A model generated the notes under the pieces. That model was not told the DNA's origin. It searched no databases and saw only the letters and a list, made by a program, of their open reading frames with translations. A stretch of 64,000 nt of DNA from Sepiola atlantica (taxonomy: Eukaryota; Mollusca; Cephalopoda; Sepiida; Sepiolidae), in NCBI GenBank assembly GCA_963556195.1, contig OY744522.1, positions 34,269,443 through 34,333,442 of the forward strand, in the 5' to 3' direction. Positions 22,752-35,120 of the stretch are shown one piece after another (within the stretch, counting starts at the first letter, position 1; each line of letters starts with the position of its first letter). A program made the translations under genes and the position numbers.

Positions 22752-25700
22752 CTGAAGGGTAAGAAGGAAAACAATTGTATAAAGGCTATAGGGTTGTCAG
22801 TTTTATGGCATATCAACTGATTTGGGGGTCATTTAATGATGAAAAGTTAAGATTTACTGAAGTGATAAATAGAAAATGTAATGATCTTTTCAAAAGATTT
22901 AATAACCAAATAAGATTGTTACATTTTAATACGGCGAATGACAGCCAAGAGAGGTTGAATCAAGATCAAGGGAAATAAGCTGAAGAAAATAAAGCCAAAA
23001 TTAAACACAAGGTCAGTTTAATGTGGATTATCCCGCTACCCCCAAAAGGGGCACTTTGAATTGAGTGCAAAACCTGGTTAGCCTCGTTGGCATTCTGAAA
23101 CAGATGAGAACACCCAAGGCAAAAGGCAATAAACCAATCCCCCATGAAAAGGAGGAGGTAATGGCCAGAAAAGTGATCTTTTAAAACCTGTTTGATAAAT
23201 GTTGAGAATACTACACCTATATTCAATAGTTGTATAGCATTAGTTGTACACAAGACTAATTACTGATCTCCCCCCTACCCGGTTAGGGTAACATAATATG
23301 CCAATCATGCAGGCCCAAGTGCCTGATTAACTTTATCCAAAGATTAGGTTAATTAACAAGACCCATCACGTAAATACGCCCTACAATTTTTATCATCTAA
23401 GTCACTTTGTAAAAAAAAGTTTCTATATATTTACATTGCAAACAATACCACTGCTTGTGTTTGCTTGAATATATTCTAAACTACGAGAAAATCCATCCCA
23501 GAACGTGTAGAATTAATTGCTTGAACGAAACAGTTTTATACCATTCATGTCCTCTTACTATAAGATTATTTTGTAATCCTGTAATGAAATTAAAGGAACT
23601 CCTCTTCAACAACACCGCAACGAACACCAACAAATCTGAACTCCAGTGTTCTCTCTCAGCTGTCAAAAATTCAACTGCTGCCTTCCATTTACCTCAGCTG
23701 ATCCCCACATATGCTAATTAGTTGCAACTACAAAAGTCTACTCTGGCGGATGGACAGTCACAACATGCAAAGAGCATCGCATTCTTTTCTCAGCTGGTAG
23801 GTATTTCTCTTGTCACAGATTAAAATCGAGATATAATGCAACTTTATGTCTAGAATCCTTCTAATCTTGATCAAAATCAATTACATGATTTTGATTCTAA
23901 AAAAAAAAATGCCAAAAATTTAAGGCTTAAGCTTAAGGGGTCTTAAAAAGAAATTGAAATTAAGGGAATCCTGCTTAATTAGTGTCTACATACTATGGAT
24001 AAAATCCAATGCTAATCTGATATATTTGAATGTTTAAATGGGAAGGTGCGCCCATATTATGTCTCTCTAAAACCCCTTTAAAATACTTCAAAGAAATTGA
24101 AATTTGAGGAATATTTATTCATTGAGGTCTTGAAATTTCAAAAATTAAAAAAGGTACCTGAATTTTCAGGAAGGGCTTCCAAAATTGGAATGAAGATTCT
24201 AGAAATAAGGTTTAATAGCATTATATCTTTAATCTTCATAAGGGTACATAAAAGTGGTGCAAAACTGTTCTGGTTGGGTAATTAACTTCGGAAATATTCT
24301 AGTATTTTTATAAGATCACAACCCTCAGAAACATGTAGTGCAAGTCAAAAGTAATGGAAGACCGGGGGGGGGGGGTAGAGATGTTAAAATATCTTTTTAA
24401 ATATATATTAAGATACTAGTACTGAACGTCTATGCGCACCACGCCCCGCAACTATGCGCACCACGCCCCTATGATACATCTGAAGCTACTAATGAACTAT
24501 TCCAAATTTTTATGGTGTCCACAATTTTACAACAAATGAATTTAAAATAAAATCTTTATGTAAAGTTAAAGTATTCACTTTATATTTTGAGATTAATTCC
24601 ATGTCATTGAGAAGGGAGACGTCGTTTGTAAATGGTACAAGATGGGGAAGTGTAACGTGATCGGTAGGTGAAATTAGAAATGCCGTCAATTATTTCTAAA
24701 TTTCGTTTGTTTATAGCAAAGTTTTTCCCCTTTCATCAGGTCCTTCGTTAGTCAAGAAAACAAAAGAAATATGATGCTAATTGGAGACAAAACAAATCTT
24801 TTCTTCGGTTTATCTATTATGTGTAAACGAGTCATCTTCTTAAATTTGTTGAATGTTTTCAACCACAAGAATAACACTCACATACATAACTGTTGGACGG
24901 CGTCAGTGTTTGCCAGGCTTCCTTTGTGCAAACCTTTATCACTGCGTGTATCTTTCTGCCTCAGAGACTCCAAACTGAATTTCTAATGTTTTCTCAGTGT
25001 TTATAAAGCAATCAATTGTGTCAGACCTTTGTCTTCTATTTCTGATACATTTTTAATTTAAATTAGTGACCCTCTTTCAAAATTATTTGATTAGTTTATT
25101 TTTATCAGAGGCCGTTGTTTTGACGATTTACGTAATTTCGATGGAATGTTTATATAAACTGTTGCCTTACCAAATTTCTCCATCAAATAAGCTTTTAACT
25201 TTTTTATTATTTCATTTTTTATTTCCCATGACATGGTTTTGAGTCTAAAAGTCTTTGTCCTAAGCTGGAAGGGAGGAGGAGGGGGGGGGGGGGCATATAA
25301 TTTTAAAATAAAACTTTCACGTTACGCTGCTTTGGAAAATACATTTGAACAGATCTAGTATGATCGTTTTTTCTAAAATGGTTTTAGTGGTTACGATTTT
25401 TGCTGAATTAAGGGAATCTTGTTTAATTCGTGTTTACTGATTATGGATCAAATTCAATACAAGTCTGATATATTTGAATTTTCAAATAAGAGGTTGTGCC
25501 CATATGTACCCCCTAAAAACCCTTTAAAATACTCCAAAGAAATGGAAAGAGATTAAGAAAATCAGATAGATATTGTTCTTCAGTGTTTATATACGGAAAT
25601 TGGAATGTAATATTGAGATTTGAAGGCATTCAACGATTAACAATACTAATAAAAAACATAAAAGTTACAGATAAAGATTGAAAAGATTAGGATTAACTAG

Positions 25701-26332
25701 AGAGAGAGGAACGAAAGAAACTTTCAAAAATCATTTCTAACTTTGATGGACATTTTCTTTTTAATATTTCTATCTGATCGAGATAATTATTGTGATGGCA
25801 AAACAAGATATTTAACCAATTCAATTTTTTGCTCATAGAATATTGTCACATTAAGAACATTTTAAGGTGGAATAAGATGTATTCAGAAATGTTTTTAAAA
25901 AAATAAATAAGAGAGCAGTTTTTTTTTCTTTTTAAGACAGTTAAAAATGGAAATAGCTCGTCTCCCAATTTGAAAAGTAAGAAAATTTTAGAATCTTAAC
26001 TGAAAAGCAAATTATTTGTTTGTTTTTTCTACATAAGTTTGTATCACATAAAATTAGAATCGCATTTACTGAAGATTTTTGTGAAAGAACACAAAAAATG
26101 CTTTTTACAAACATTTAAAAAATTTCAGATCTCATATGACGCCCCCCCCCCCTCTCAGCTGTTACAGAAGAAAAAAATTAAATTTAAATTGTAATGTGAA
26201 TCATCCATTTGCAAGAATATAATTTATTTTTTCAGTTTAATAAAAGAACTATAAGTCAGTTTGCAAACCCTAACCCTATGCAATTAAGAAATACAAAAAT
26301 GTATGAAATGAATAGGTGAAAAAGAGACTTAC
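22752..26332 (-). other. Gdi: GDI intron 10
   Basis: AT-rich intron. It contains two related blocks at about 23955-24110 and 25405-25560, a doubled TATGCGCACCACGCCCC motif at about 24431-24470, and G/C runs at about 24364 and 25281. No independent gene is seen. Confidence 0.7.
23955..25560. repeat. Two copies of an unclassified interspersed repeat (23955-24110 and 25405-25560)
   Basis: Both copies share TTAAGGGAATC, TTTAATT.GTGT, TCTGATATATTTGAAT, GTGCGCCCATAT/GTGCCCATATG and CCCTTTAAAATACT.CAAAGAAAT in the same order and orientation, about 1.45 kb apart. No coding or terminal repeats are seen. Confidence 0.65.
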
Positions 26333-26387
26333 TTGATTTTGGGAACCATCATCTGTCGGCTCTAAAAGGTCACTAACACTAACAAAC
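26333..26387 (-). CDS. Gdi: GDI coding exon 10 (about residues 378-396)
   Basis: 55 nt, the shortest exon. It completes Lys, then FVSVSDLLEPTDDGSQNQ. Acceptor TCAG, donor GTAAGT. The segment before the C-terminal exon in mammalian GDI has the same length and the same EP.DDG pattern. Confidence 0.95.
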
Positions 26388-27666
26388 CTGAAAATGAAAG
26401 ACAAGAAAATGAAAAGTTAACAGAACACAAAAAAATATTTGTTTCTTAAATCTTCGATCAGACATCCATCCCCTCTGTATACTTTTAAATGCTAGAAAAT
26501 TATGGCTGAGGGTCAATCGTGCCAAGGAAATGAAAGGTTGAACCACTATTTTTTTTAGTACTAAATCTGAAACTAGTAGTGACTCAAAACTGTACTCTCT
26601 GCAAGTATCCCAATCTCAGCCAAAGTGATTGGTATATCCCCTTGGTATATTCTCAACAAAAGTTGGATTCCACGGTGGGTGGAACCAGTGAATATAATGT
26701 GAAATGCCTTGGTGGGCAATTACCCAGAGATGGTGACTCGATAAAAACATTAGGTTGGCATCAGGAAGGGCATCCGGCAGTCTATAAAAATTTGCCTCAA
26801 TTAATGAAAATTTGCCTCAATGAAAATTTGCTAAAATTAATGAAAATTTGCTTCAATTAATGAAAGGTTTCAGAAGTTCATTTGTCGAACTTCAGTTTGA
26901 ATGTTGAAAATTTGTGAGGAGTTCAGGAGAGATTGAGTTTCTTGAGAGAAGACGTATTGCGTGTTCAAGAAACAACGGAGGTAAATCTGTCAGAATGATT
27001 GTGGAAAAGAATGTAAGATATAAGCTGTTTTGGATTGGAACAGGTTGTTAATGTCATATGGGTTACTGCCCTTGGTTTAAGGAATGGCCACCAGGGCTAG
27101 GATGTATAAGAGTCTGGTAGCCATGTTGGATGGGTTCAGAAGTTTAGTAACAATTGAACCAGAAGGACTGTTAAAAGAAATTGAATTACCAGTGGATGGT
27201 ATTAGGATATTTAACACAGGTGATGTAGGTATTTTGGGGGGTAGATAAAGTGATTGATGTTAATAAAGTTGAAGAGAAAATATTTTGTTTATGCGCCACA
27301 TTAGAGAAAGATGTAAAAGACTTAATGCAATAACTTTTATGGCTGGTAAGAAGGAAATACTTGCTGTGGTTGGACATTTGAATGGCCATGTTGGAAAGAC
27401 CTCTAGTAGTTTTGAGGGTGTTCACAAAGGAAATGGATATGGTGATAGGAATACAGAAGGAGAAAGAGTCTTAGAATTTGGTCTTGTTATGGACATGTTG
27501 GTTGCAAATACGGTTTTTAAGTAACGGGAAAATCATCTTGTTATGTACGACCTCAGCACAGAATTTAGTTTAAGCTCCTACCCAGGAGCACACAACTTTT
27601 AAAACTATAAATAGCTTTCAAGATGTTCAAAGATAGTGTATAAAAAAAGGGTATAAAAAGATTTAC
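26388..27666 (-). other. Gdi: GDI intron 9, with a SINE-like tail and LINE fragment
   Basis: Besides the LINE fragment at 26930-27540, bases 26640-26790 hold a stretch with TTGGCATCAGGAAGGGCATC. I recall this phrase from repeated SINE/LINE tails in cephalopod genomes; that is recollection, not a search result. Short repeats of AATGAAAATTTGC follow. Confidence 0.55.
26930..27540 (+). pseudogene. RTE-like LINE, endonuclease-domain fragment
   Basis: On the + strand, several frames carry the endonuclease domain of the LINE family often annotated as craniofacial development protein 2-like. Visible pieces are RMIVEKNVRYKLFWIG, then VVGHLNGHVGKTSSSFEGVH and DRNTEGERVLEFGLVMDMLV, which contain the GDxNGHVG-type catalytic segment with Asp changed to His. 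It is truncated at both ends and frameshifted. It is antisense inside the GDI gene. A longer copy is at 47150-49990. Confidence 0.8.
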
Positions 27667-27811
27667 TTTTGTCTGATATTGCCAAGGAGGTTCAAACCAA
27701 TGGTAAGCTCTTCTTCAGGTTTATCACTCTCTACTGTTGTACTGACAATTGCCAAGTAAAAGGATTTCGCAGCTACATTATGAGCATAAGATACACAGCA
27801 TACATAAATAT
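27667..27811 (-). CDS. Gdi: GDI coding exon 9 (about residues 330-378)
   Basis: 145 nt. Completes Asp, then [40 protein letters not shown] and LLGNIRQ with two bases of Lys. Acceptor CCAG, donor GTAAAT. SYAHNVA and VSTTVE mark the family. Confidence 0.95.
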
Positions 27812-27888
27812 CTGGAAAAAAAAAGAATAAAAGAAATAAAAGAAATAAAGTCAGAGATGCGCATCAGTTCCATAAAAGCATTTTGGCT

Positions 27889-27935
<47 letters not shown>

Positions 27936-28718
27936 TTTTTTTTTTTTTAACTTTTCAAAACATTAGTAAATTTAATAAGATTTAGTCAAATACAAATATA
28001 CATTTTAAAAGATAATCATTTAATAGCAGGAAAAAAGGGCGATGCTATTGTTTTTATTGTTCACATCTTATGGAAAATAAAGACAAATCGCACATTAGTC
28101 AAATCCATCCATGTGTGTACCAGTAGCATCCCACTTTTTTTTGCCATTAAAACATTATGGAAGAACCAACCCCAGAATGGAGAAGGGGCAGGGGGTCAGA
28201 TACTACATTGAACTTGATCCCTGAAAAATAATGGTTAACAGGGAAGTACAATCAAAAGTCTGAGGGATGAGGTCCAAAATTGCAACCAAAAAGAAATACA
28301 CAAAAACTCCCCTACCATGGGGCAATGATTTGCATATACTATTACAAAACCAACTTTTCAAGGTTGGTGGGAGACAGACAGACAGACAGACACACCCACA
28401 TGTATGTGGGTGTGTCTGTGTCTGTCTGTCTGTCTCACAATGGAAAGTAGAGAATCAAATATAAAAATACAATTTTTGTCAGTTTGGAAGGCATTTTCAA
28501 GTCCTTGCAGGGAACAGACCAGAATTATCCTGGGATCACCAGTACTGGTTTCATGTAATTAACCATTAATACTAACCTTTCCTAAATTTTGAGACCCCTT
28601 AAACTTGATTCCATACTAAATCCATCAGATTATGAAAGTGGATAAATATTTTCACTATGGAACAAGTTTGTACCAAACAGTTTTAATAATTAAATAACTG
28701 GTCGCAGTGAACACGTAC
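27812..28718 (-). other. Gdi: GDI intron 8 with poly-A tract and microsatellite palindrome
   Basis: Contains an A run at 27891-27926 and, at 28371-28436, a near-perfect palindrome. A (GACA)n arm, ACACCCACAT, and its reverse complement form a (TGTC)n hairpin. Nothing else is recognised. Confidence 0.75.
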
Positions 28719-28821
28719 CATTTTTCCTCGCCACTTGGTTTTGTGGAATGATGATCTGACAAGATAGGGCATTGTTTGTGTTTGGGATAGGATGGTCCAA
28801 GATGCAGATTGCTCGCACAAC
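28719..28821 (-). CDS. Gdi: GDI coding exon 8 (about residues 296-330)
   Basis: 103 nt, encoding [20 protein letters not shown] then [14 protein letters not shown] and the first base of Asp. Acceptor CCTTAG, donor [16 protein letters not shown] is conserved in GDIs. Confidence 0.95.
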
Positions 28822-29114
28822 CTAAGGGGGAGGAAAAAAAAGAAAAATGCATTACAGCCATCATTCAATGGTTTACATGTACTAAAAAGAACAAAAACAG
28901 AACAGCAAATAGAAGAGTGGAGAGAATAAAGGTTTATACTTTACTTACAGACCATCGAGAAGTTTTATTTTAATGACATATCAAGAATATTGATCCAAAT
29001 TTCATTATGGGAGTTTATATACATTGTAAATTTTTTTTTCTTTCTTATCTACTTGACTTTATATTTGTAATGCATTTTCAGATTTTGGTAACATTGTGGT
29101 AAAAAGACATGACT

Positions 29115-29288
29115 TAGAGTTTTAGGACCACTACGTACAGCGAAACAACTTCATTGCCTACGACAACTTGCGCATGACAAGGCCAGATGGCCTGGAACTA
29201 GCATGGAGGACTGATTGCAGCTACGGGATGTCATTTGACTACCGTAGCCGCAGAACACAGTTTCTTAATAATAATAAATAGAGTTTTA
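29115..29288 (+). mobile_element. Short LINE/SINE 3' fragment with 10-bp target duplication
   Basis: TAGAGTTTTA occurs at 29115-29124 and 29279-29288. The 154 bp between are GC-richer and end in an (AAT)n tail (TTAATAATAATAAA). A duplication plus a microsatellite tail fits target-primed retroposition of a truncated element. The family is not identified. Confidence 0.6.
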
Positions 29289-29589
29289 AAAAGGGAAAAT
29301 TGTTAGCGCTTGTATGGTGTGAGGCTCGGGTTACCAAAACAGTTGAATTGCTTGTTTTTTTTCTAGAGGTACTATGACAGAATTTAACAGATGAACTTTT
29401 ACACTTATTGACACAGACACATTAAAACACATTGTGGGAAGACGGCATCATACTACTGCTGCTACTGAGTTGAATAGTTTCTACCAAAACTGTTCGCTGT
29501 GAGATCAATTTAGTCAGATGTAATAAAAGAGTCATCATCAGCTTTCTTGAAAGTTAGCAAGTGTTCCAATTATTTTGTCCAACTGTTAG

Positions 29590-29844
29590 CAAATTTATTA
29601 TAGACTGACAAATTTATTATAGACTGACAAATTTATTATAGACTGACAAATTTATTATAGGCTGGCAAATTTATTATAGGCTGACAAATTTATTATAGGC
29701 TGACAAATTTATTATAGGCTGACAAATTTATTATAGACTGACAAATTTATTATAGACTGACAAATTTATTATAGACTGACAAATTTATTATAGACTGACA
29801 AATTTATTATAGACTGACAAATTTATTATAGACTGACAAATTTG
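29590..29844. repeat. 19-bp tandem array, about 13 units
   Basis: The unit CAAATTTATTATAGACTGA is repeated with a few A/G changes (GACTG or GGCTG). Units are contiguous with no spacers. Confidence 0.95.
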
Positions 29845-30429
29845 CTAAGTAGTATATACTAAATACAAAGGTGATCTTATAATTCTCCGCTAACCCTAAC
29901 GTAGCAGGAGTCCTGTATGAAAAGCAAACAAATTGTATTCATGATTTAATCTGAATTGCAGATTTCCATAGTTTGATTTCATAATTGTATCTCGCAGTTT
30001 GTAAGAGTTAATAGAGAGTTAATGAAAAACATTGAATTTCTAAGACATTGAAAATTTCAGAAAAAAAAAAAAAAACAGGCGATGTTGGAATAAATAAGTT
30101 TTTTTTCTGTTAAAGTCTGAAAAGTAAGATAAGATTTATGAAGAAAAAATCCATATCATTTGTTTATTTCTAAAAAGTCTGAGAATTTGGCAACTAATTA
30201 TATTTGTATAAAATAATTTAAAAATATATAAAATATCTGACCCCAGAGTGGATATTACAAAGCCTTACTTGAGCTCCTGCGAAACATTGATCACCCCCTC
30301 ACATCAGTCGATTAAAAAAAAAAGAAAAAAAAAAGACTCCCAAATCAATTTAAATAGAAAAACAAAGCTGACCATGTGTTTTTTTTTTTTTAAATTCTTT
30401 TTGAAATGGTATCAAATCTAAAAGAGTAC

Positions 30430-30598
30430 CTGTCCGACTTTAGTACATCTGTCAGGAGCATAGGAGGGATCACAGATGACCATTTTGCATTTTGCTACCT
30501 GGTCTTGAGACTTTACTCCAACAACTTTTCCCTCTTCCATGACCAGTTCATCAACTGGCTTGTCCAACATGTATGTGCCACCATAGATTGCACTCAAT
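30430..30598 (-). CDS. Gdi: GDI coding exon 7 (about residues 239-295)
   Basis: 169 nt. Completes Arg, then [40 protein letters not shown] and [16 protein letters not shown]. Acceptor TTAG, donor GTACTC, a weaker donor than the others. [11 protein letters not shown] and CDPSY are hallmark GDI segments. Confidence 0.95.
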
Positions 30599-32776
30599 CT
30601 AAAAACAAAAAAAAGGAACGTACAAAATAAGGAGTACAGATTGTTACATGCCATCAGAGGCTCTCAAAACTCAATCACACAAAAAGGGGGCCATTACATT
30701 ATAAGTGCAGCAAGTCAGTTACTGGGGTATTACCAATAGAGATGGCATAAACTTCGGAATGACCTTCCCCCCTAATCGGGGAGAGGCAAAAACTTTGAAG
30801 GAGGCCCTGATGGTAGAAGCACATTTACTTGCATGATAATTAATTTGAATCATCTTAGCTATGATTTCGTTCCCTTCTCTCCCATTATGAAAGCAAAATC
30901 GTTCTATTTCTTTTCGTTATCTTAATCTCGTCCCCGCCTCCAAAAGAAACCAATTCATGTTAAATTTAACTACGGTTCTCATCAAGACTAGTTTTCTAGT
31001 TTTCTTTTTATGTATATAAACATTGGATACTTATTTCTGCTTTCGGCAAGTTTTGAAATGTTTCTTCTAAAAATTATTTAAGAAAGGGATCAAGATATTA
31101 GCGCAAAGTACATTCGTACCCTTTTGGCAGGAATAACTGATGAAGAATAGAGGGTGTCGGAGAGGTTGTGTTCTTCCCCTAACTAACCTGAAGAGAAGCG
31201 AGAATAGATATCGGTGGACTGCTTCTCTTCACTTGGGTTTGTCATGCAAAAACGTATGGAAGATCAAGAGGGACACATTTATTTGACTTACAAACTGTTG
31301 ACCTGCCCATAATTATCATCCAATTGTATTTTGTGTTTTCATTGCATGGATAGTAAAGATGGGAATTTCTGAATGGAAGACTAAAAAATTTTTTTTTTTT
31401 TTTTACACTTGTATTCACCCCAAACAAGGCAAATTGCCACTGCAACATAAAGGGCTACTGTGAATTAGGGGCCATATTTATAGGGGCATGCTAAGCGGGG
31501 AGTTGTGCAGCAAGATTTTCGTTCACATGACATTTAAATTTCTTTAAATTAAGGCAAGCAGTTTGAGGAAAGACGCTATTAGAGTAGAAAGCTTTCTGCC
31601 ATCTGAGGACCTCCACAGTGAAGGGGTGGGATTTTCCTGATTGTTGGGCTTTTCTGGGATATTTACGTTGAGGGGGCACAAGTATAGTAAGTTCGTCAGA
31701 GCACATTCTGGCGATGGTACAGGGGCTTGAGCTTGCTAGACGGTGGTGGATCTATTAGATTAGAGGCTCTTTTTGGGACTCTGTCTAAGGGAGAGACTCA
31801 TGGTTGGTGCACTAGTCCAGATGTGGCAACAATACTCCATGCATGGGTGAATAGTGGCTTTGTAGAGATATAGGATACTGGCAGGTGTGAGAAGTTTTCT
31901 AGCTCAATCGAGGGAGCCCATTCATGAAACTAAAACTATGACAAACGTAAAAAACATTCATGAAATGGAAAAAAACAACAACCCCCCCCCCAAAAAAAAA
32001 GACTCAAATTTAAATACCAATGAAAAAATAAAAGACAAAAAAAAAAAAAAAAAAAAAACTGAAACTAACACCGAAAGTGGAAAGAGTCTTATTTCAAAAC
32101 GTGAAAGCTGCAGTGAAGCATCTATTATAAAGAAACATCGAATGAAATTCATCAAAAAGAAAAGAGAGTGAAGCTTAGAAATGAGAAGACAAACATTTTA
32201 TACATAAACTACGTAAAAAAAAAAAAATGGACAACGGATAACATTGAACAAACTAGATAAATAGTCATTTCAGACGCGTTCTATGAATCTATTTCTATCT
32301 ATATAATACAAAATCTGATAACATTGCTTGTATATTACAGGTTTTAGATGGTGGGGGAGAGAAATAGCAGCACAAGAGAATAACAGAAAAAGGAGGAGGT
32401 AAATAAAGAGGAGGAGGAGGAGAAAGATGTCACTTTGAAACAATGTAAAAACAAAATGAATTATGAACAACAAATTAGATTTATTTTCAGATAAGTCCAC
32501 AAAAAATGTTTCATTTGCAACTAAAATTTTATTTAAAACTTTTCTCTCTCCTTTTCTATATCTAAAAATTATCAATTTAAAATGGTTATCCCATTTCCTC
32601 TTTTCTCAACCAGTATCCGAACAAGAAAATTGTGCAGCTTGAAAAGTAATGAATCATTTTATAAAAAAGGTAAATCACTTTACGCAGATGTGTAAATTGA
32701 TGGTAATAACACTTGGCAAGCCGAATCTTAGGCTTCTAAAGGTTTTATTCTTTTTAGTTTGAATCTCTTTACTTAC
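30599..32776 (-). other. Gdi: GDI intron 6
   Basis: Contains the CR1-like LINE fragment at 31491-31920, homopolymer tracts near 31985 and 32038, and no other recognisable feature. Confidence 0.65.
31491..31920 (-). pseudogene. CR1/Jockey-like LINE, 3' end of ORF
   Basis: Same family as 8880-9521. On the - strand, 31920-31760 reads ARKLLTPASILYLYKATIHP and CMEYCCHIW. After a frameshift, 31706-31491 reads MCSDELTILVPPQRKYPRKA and VEVLRWQKAFYSNSVFPQTA, the C-terminal tail of the ORF. The 5' end is truncated. It lies in the same orientation as GDI, inside an intron. Confidence 0.8.
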
Positions 32777-32908
32777 CTGGCAAAGCCCTGTGGCAGTTCC
32801 CCCAATCCATATAATGGGTACAAATAAGGAGATTTCCCATAACGTGCTAAAGAGTCACTGTACAGCTTGCATCGTTTAATAACATCAATGGCAGACTTGA
32901 GAAAATAT
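32777..32908 (-). CDS. Gdi: GDI coding exon 6 (about residues 195-239)
   Basis: 132 nt. After completing Glu it encodes [20 protein letters not shown], then [20 protein letters not shown] and GFA plus two bases of Arg. Acceptor CTAG, donor GTAAGT. This is conserved region 3B of the GDI/REP family, the Rab-binding core. Confidence 0.95.
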
Positions 32909-34418
32909 CTAGAACGAAAGAGGAAAAAAGTGACAAATATGCAAAAAATATTGTTTTGGAGTTGGATTTCACTTTAGGATACTGCAATGTTAATTATTAA
33001 TAACTTTTTAAATTGAGAGAAAACATCTATATTTTCTGGCGCACATGTCGTTGTTTTGAAACGCATTATACTGATTTTTAGTCCCCAATGTTAAACGGAA
33101 AGGACGTTCTTGTCATCGTTAGTTTTCTGATTTTTCATGTAATTATATGACTACGAATGCAGAAAACTGACCATGCCAAATTTTTTTGGGGAAAACTCTG
33201 CAATTGATTGTACTGAGGCCCCTCCAACATCCAGTCTGGCCCAAAGTGAAGTGTCCTGTGTCATATGTCCACTCGAGACATGGACTTCTCACGCAACATA
33301 CATACGCCCTCAGTAATTACAATTTGATAGACAACAGGTGGCCCCTGCTTGTTTAGTATTATAATTGGGATAGCATTCAGGAGAGCTGAAATAACACAAT
33401 ATTAGGTGATTGCGGTATCAATACACACGAAAAAATTTAAATTGTTTAAAATATCTCCATAATGGCATACATAGTAAAAGCTTGATGATTTAAGAAAAAA
33501 ATCTTTAAAATTTTTTTAAATCTGACTTAAAATAAGGAAGTTATGACTATTTTTGTGCCTTGCACGATTGGATATTTTTCCCTCTTTAAGACAAGATGCG
33601 TTTCGTCACATTTTTTACACTTTCGTTAAAAAAAAAAGGGGACAATATTTTTTTGGATAGGGTAATTAAAATTACTACCATGAAAAGAGAAAACATACAA
33701 TTATAATTTTAATACATAAAAAGAGTAAAAAGATTTATTTATTTACTAGTTGAGGTACAAAAATTTGTTCGATACTCGTCATATTGAAATCTTATTTTTA
33801 AAAAAGGAATGGACCAATTAATTTTGTACCCCGACAATAATTGACATTGATATTTTTCATGATTTGATTTCCAAATTTCATGACGAAATTCTTCAGAGTA
33901 GTGATAAGACATTTTTAAAAGAACGGGTGGGCGGTGGGGACATAAACGGCTGAAAATGGCATTAACTTTTTTTATGAATTCAATGAAAACTCTTCAAATA
34001 TATCATGTAGATTATTATTTATTAACGCATGTGAACAGATATTCATTTCTGAACAAACTGGTGGTATTTTGACAACTTAAAGTGCTTTGGTTTTTAAAAT
34101 ACAACTATTTTAGTAGAACTACCTTGAAATCTGATTATCGAAAGCGTTTTATGGTCGATGGGTATTGCTAATTGATGTCTTCTGTAACTAAACAAAAACA
34201 GATATTCTTAAGATGTGTCCATTTTATCAAATAAAATGCAATTTTAAACTGAAGAGTCGTGTACTGATCGATAGACGGACAGAGCCTCTTATAGAGATGC
34301 GTTGACGCATCTAAAAAAGTTTGCCATTTTAATTGACGCACGAGCAAAACAAATAAAGAATGATAATTGCATAAAACACAAAAGTTTGAAATTGGTAACA
34401 AAATCAAAGAGTACTTAC
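32909..34418 (-). other. Gdi: GDI intron 5 with one TIR-element copy
   Basis: The TIR element at 33416-34170 fills half of it. The part at 33060-33415 is unassigned. Confidence 0.65.
33416..34170. mobile_element. TIR element, TAGCAATAC family, copy 1 (about 755 bp)
   Basis: It matches, in reverse complement, the two outer parts of the insert at 40909-43340. Its ends are TATCAATACACAC and GGGTATTGCTA, so the termini form an imperfect inverted repeat of about 13 bp (TAGCAATAC.CA). The 8-bp flanks ATTGCGGT and ATTGATGT agree at six positions, which could be a decayed target duplication. It is AT-rich with no ORF, so non-autonomous. An 8-bp duplication would suggest the hAT superfamily, but the evidence is thin. 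Confidence 0.7.
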
Positions 34419-34617
34419 TCATCATTGAGATACAAAGACAGTGCATGCCCAGTGAAATCAATGGTATTTCCGTCCAGACCAAATTTATCATAAAGTTGTT
34501 TTATGGAAGACTTGTGAGGATCTAATCCTTGCCATGTAGTGGGATCATTTTCATCTAATTCTTGCACGTATATCAAAAACTTACGGAAACGACGTTTCTC
34601 GAACATTCCCATTAAAG
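34419..34617 (-). CDS. Gdi: GDI coding exon 5 (about residues 129-195)
   Basis: 199 nt. It encodes [20 protein letters not shown], a [17 protein letters not shown] stretch, and [16 protein letters not shown], then two bases of a Glu codon. Acceptor CCAG, donor [19 protein letters not shown] and the IDFTGHAL motif are strongly conserved in GDI. The middle part differs most from mammals, as expected for the membrane-binding domain. Confidence 0.95.
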
Positions 34618-35120
34618 CTGGAAAGAGGAGGGGAAAAAATAAATATTTTTACATTCAAATTACAGACAATATTTATTAAAAATATTGTTTACATATTTCA
34701 ATGAGAACTCAGGTTTTTTTTTAATTTTTTTAAATATGTAAGACCATGCACTCCTGTTTTGTTTGATCAAACTGCCGTGTCTAACCTAAAACCCAATTTT
34801 CAAAATTAATAAATAATCTATATAAAGTGTCATAAATGTTTGAAAAACATGGATTTCATTGTATTTTCCGGAAAAAATGCCCCTTAAAATTTCTGGATGC
34901 CTTAGAATACTTAAAAATTATGCTAATTTTTTTTTCTAATTCAGAGTCTGAATTTTGGAAAAATAATATCTTCAGACCCATCTGTCGAACTTCAAAAATC
35001 AATTTTTTCCATCCCTGGGCACACTGCATCGGTTTTGGCTCCTCACTGCTTTTGAGGGTTGAGATTAAGGTTAAATTTTTTTTTTTTTTTTAAATTGATT
35101 TTCATCTTGTAACTACTTAC
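34618..35120 (-). other. Gdi: GDI intron 4
   Basis: 502 bp, AT-rich with poly-T runs. Nothing recognisable. Confidence 0.7.

Larger units (their letters stand above)
28822..30429 (-). other. Gdi: GDI intron 7 with retroposon fragment and 19-bp array
   Basis: Holds the two repeats listed at 29115-29288 and 29590-29844. The remainder is AT-rich without recognisable features. Confidence 0.7.

Noticed and set aside
26579..26860. 93-codon open frame starting MTQNCTLCKY
   Set aside because: It overlaps a SINE-like tail and short repeats; no protein family resemblance.
29590..29844. CRISPR-like array
   Set aside because: Units of 19 bp are contiguous with no spacers, in a metazoan intron; a plain minisatellite.
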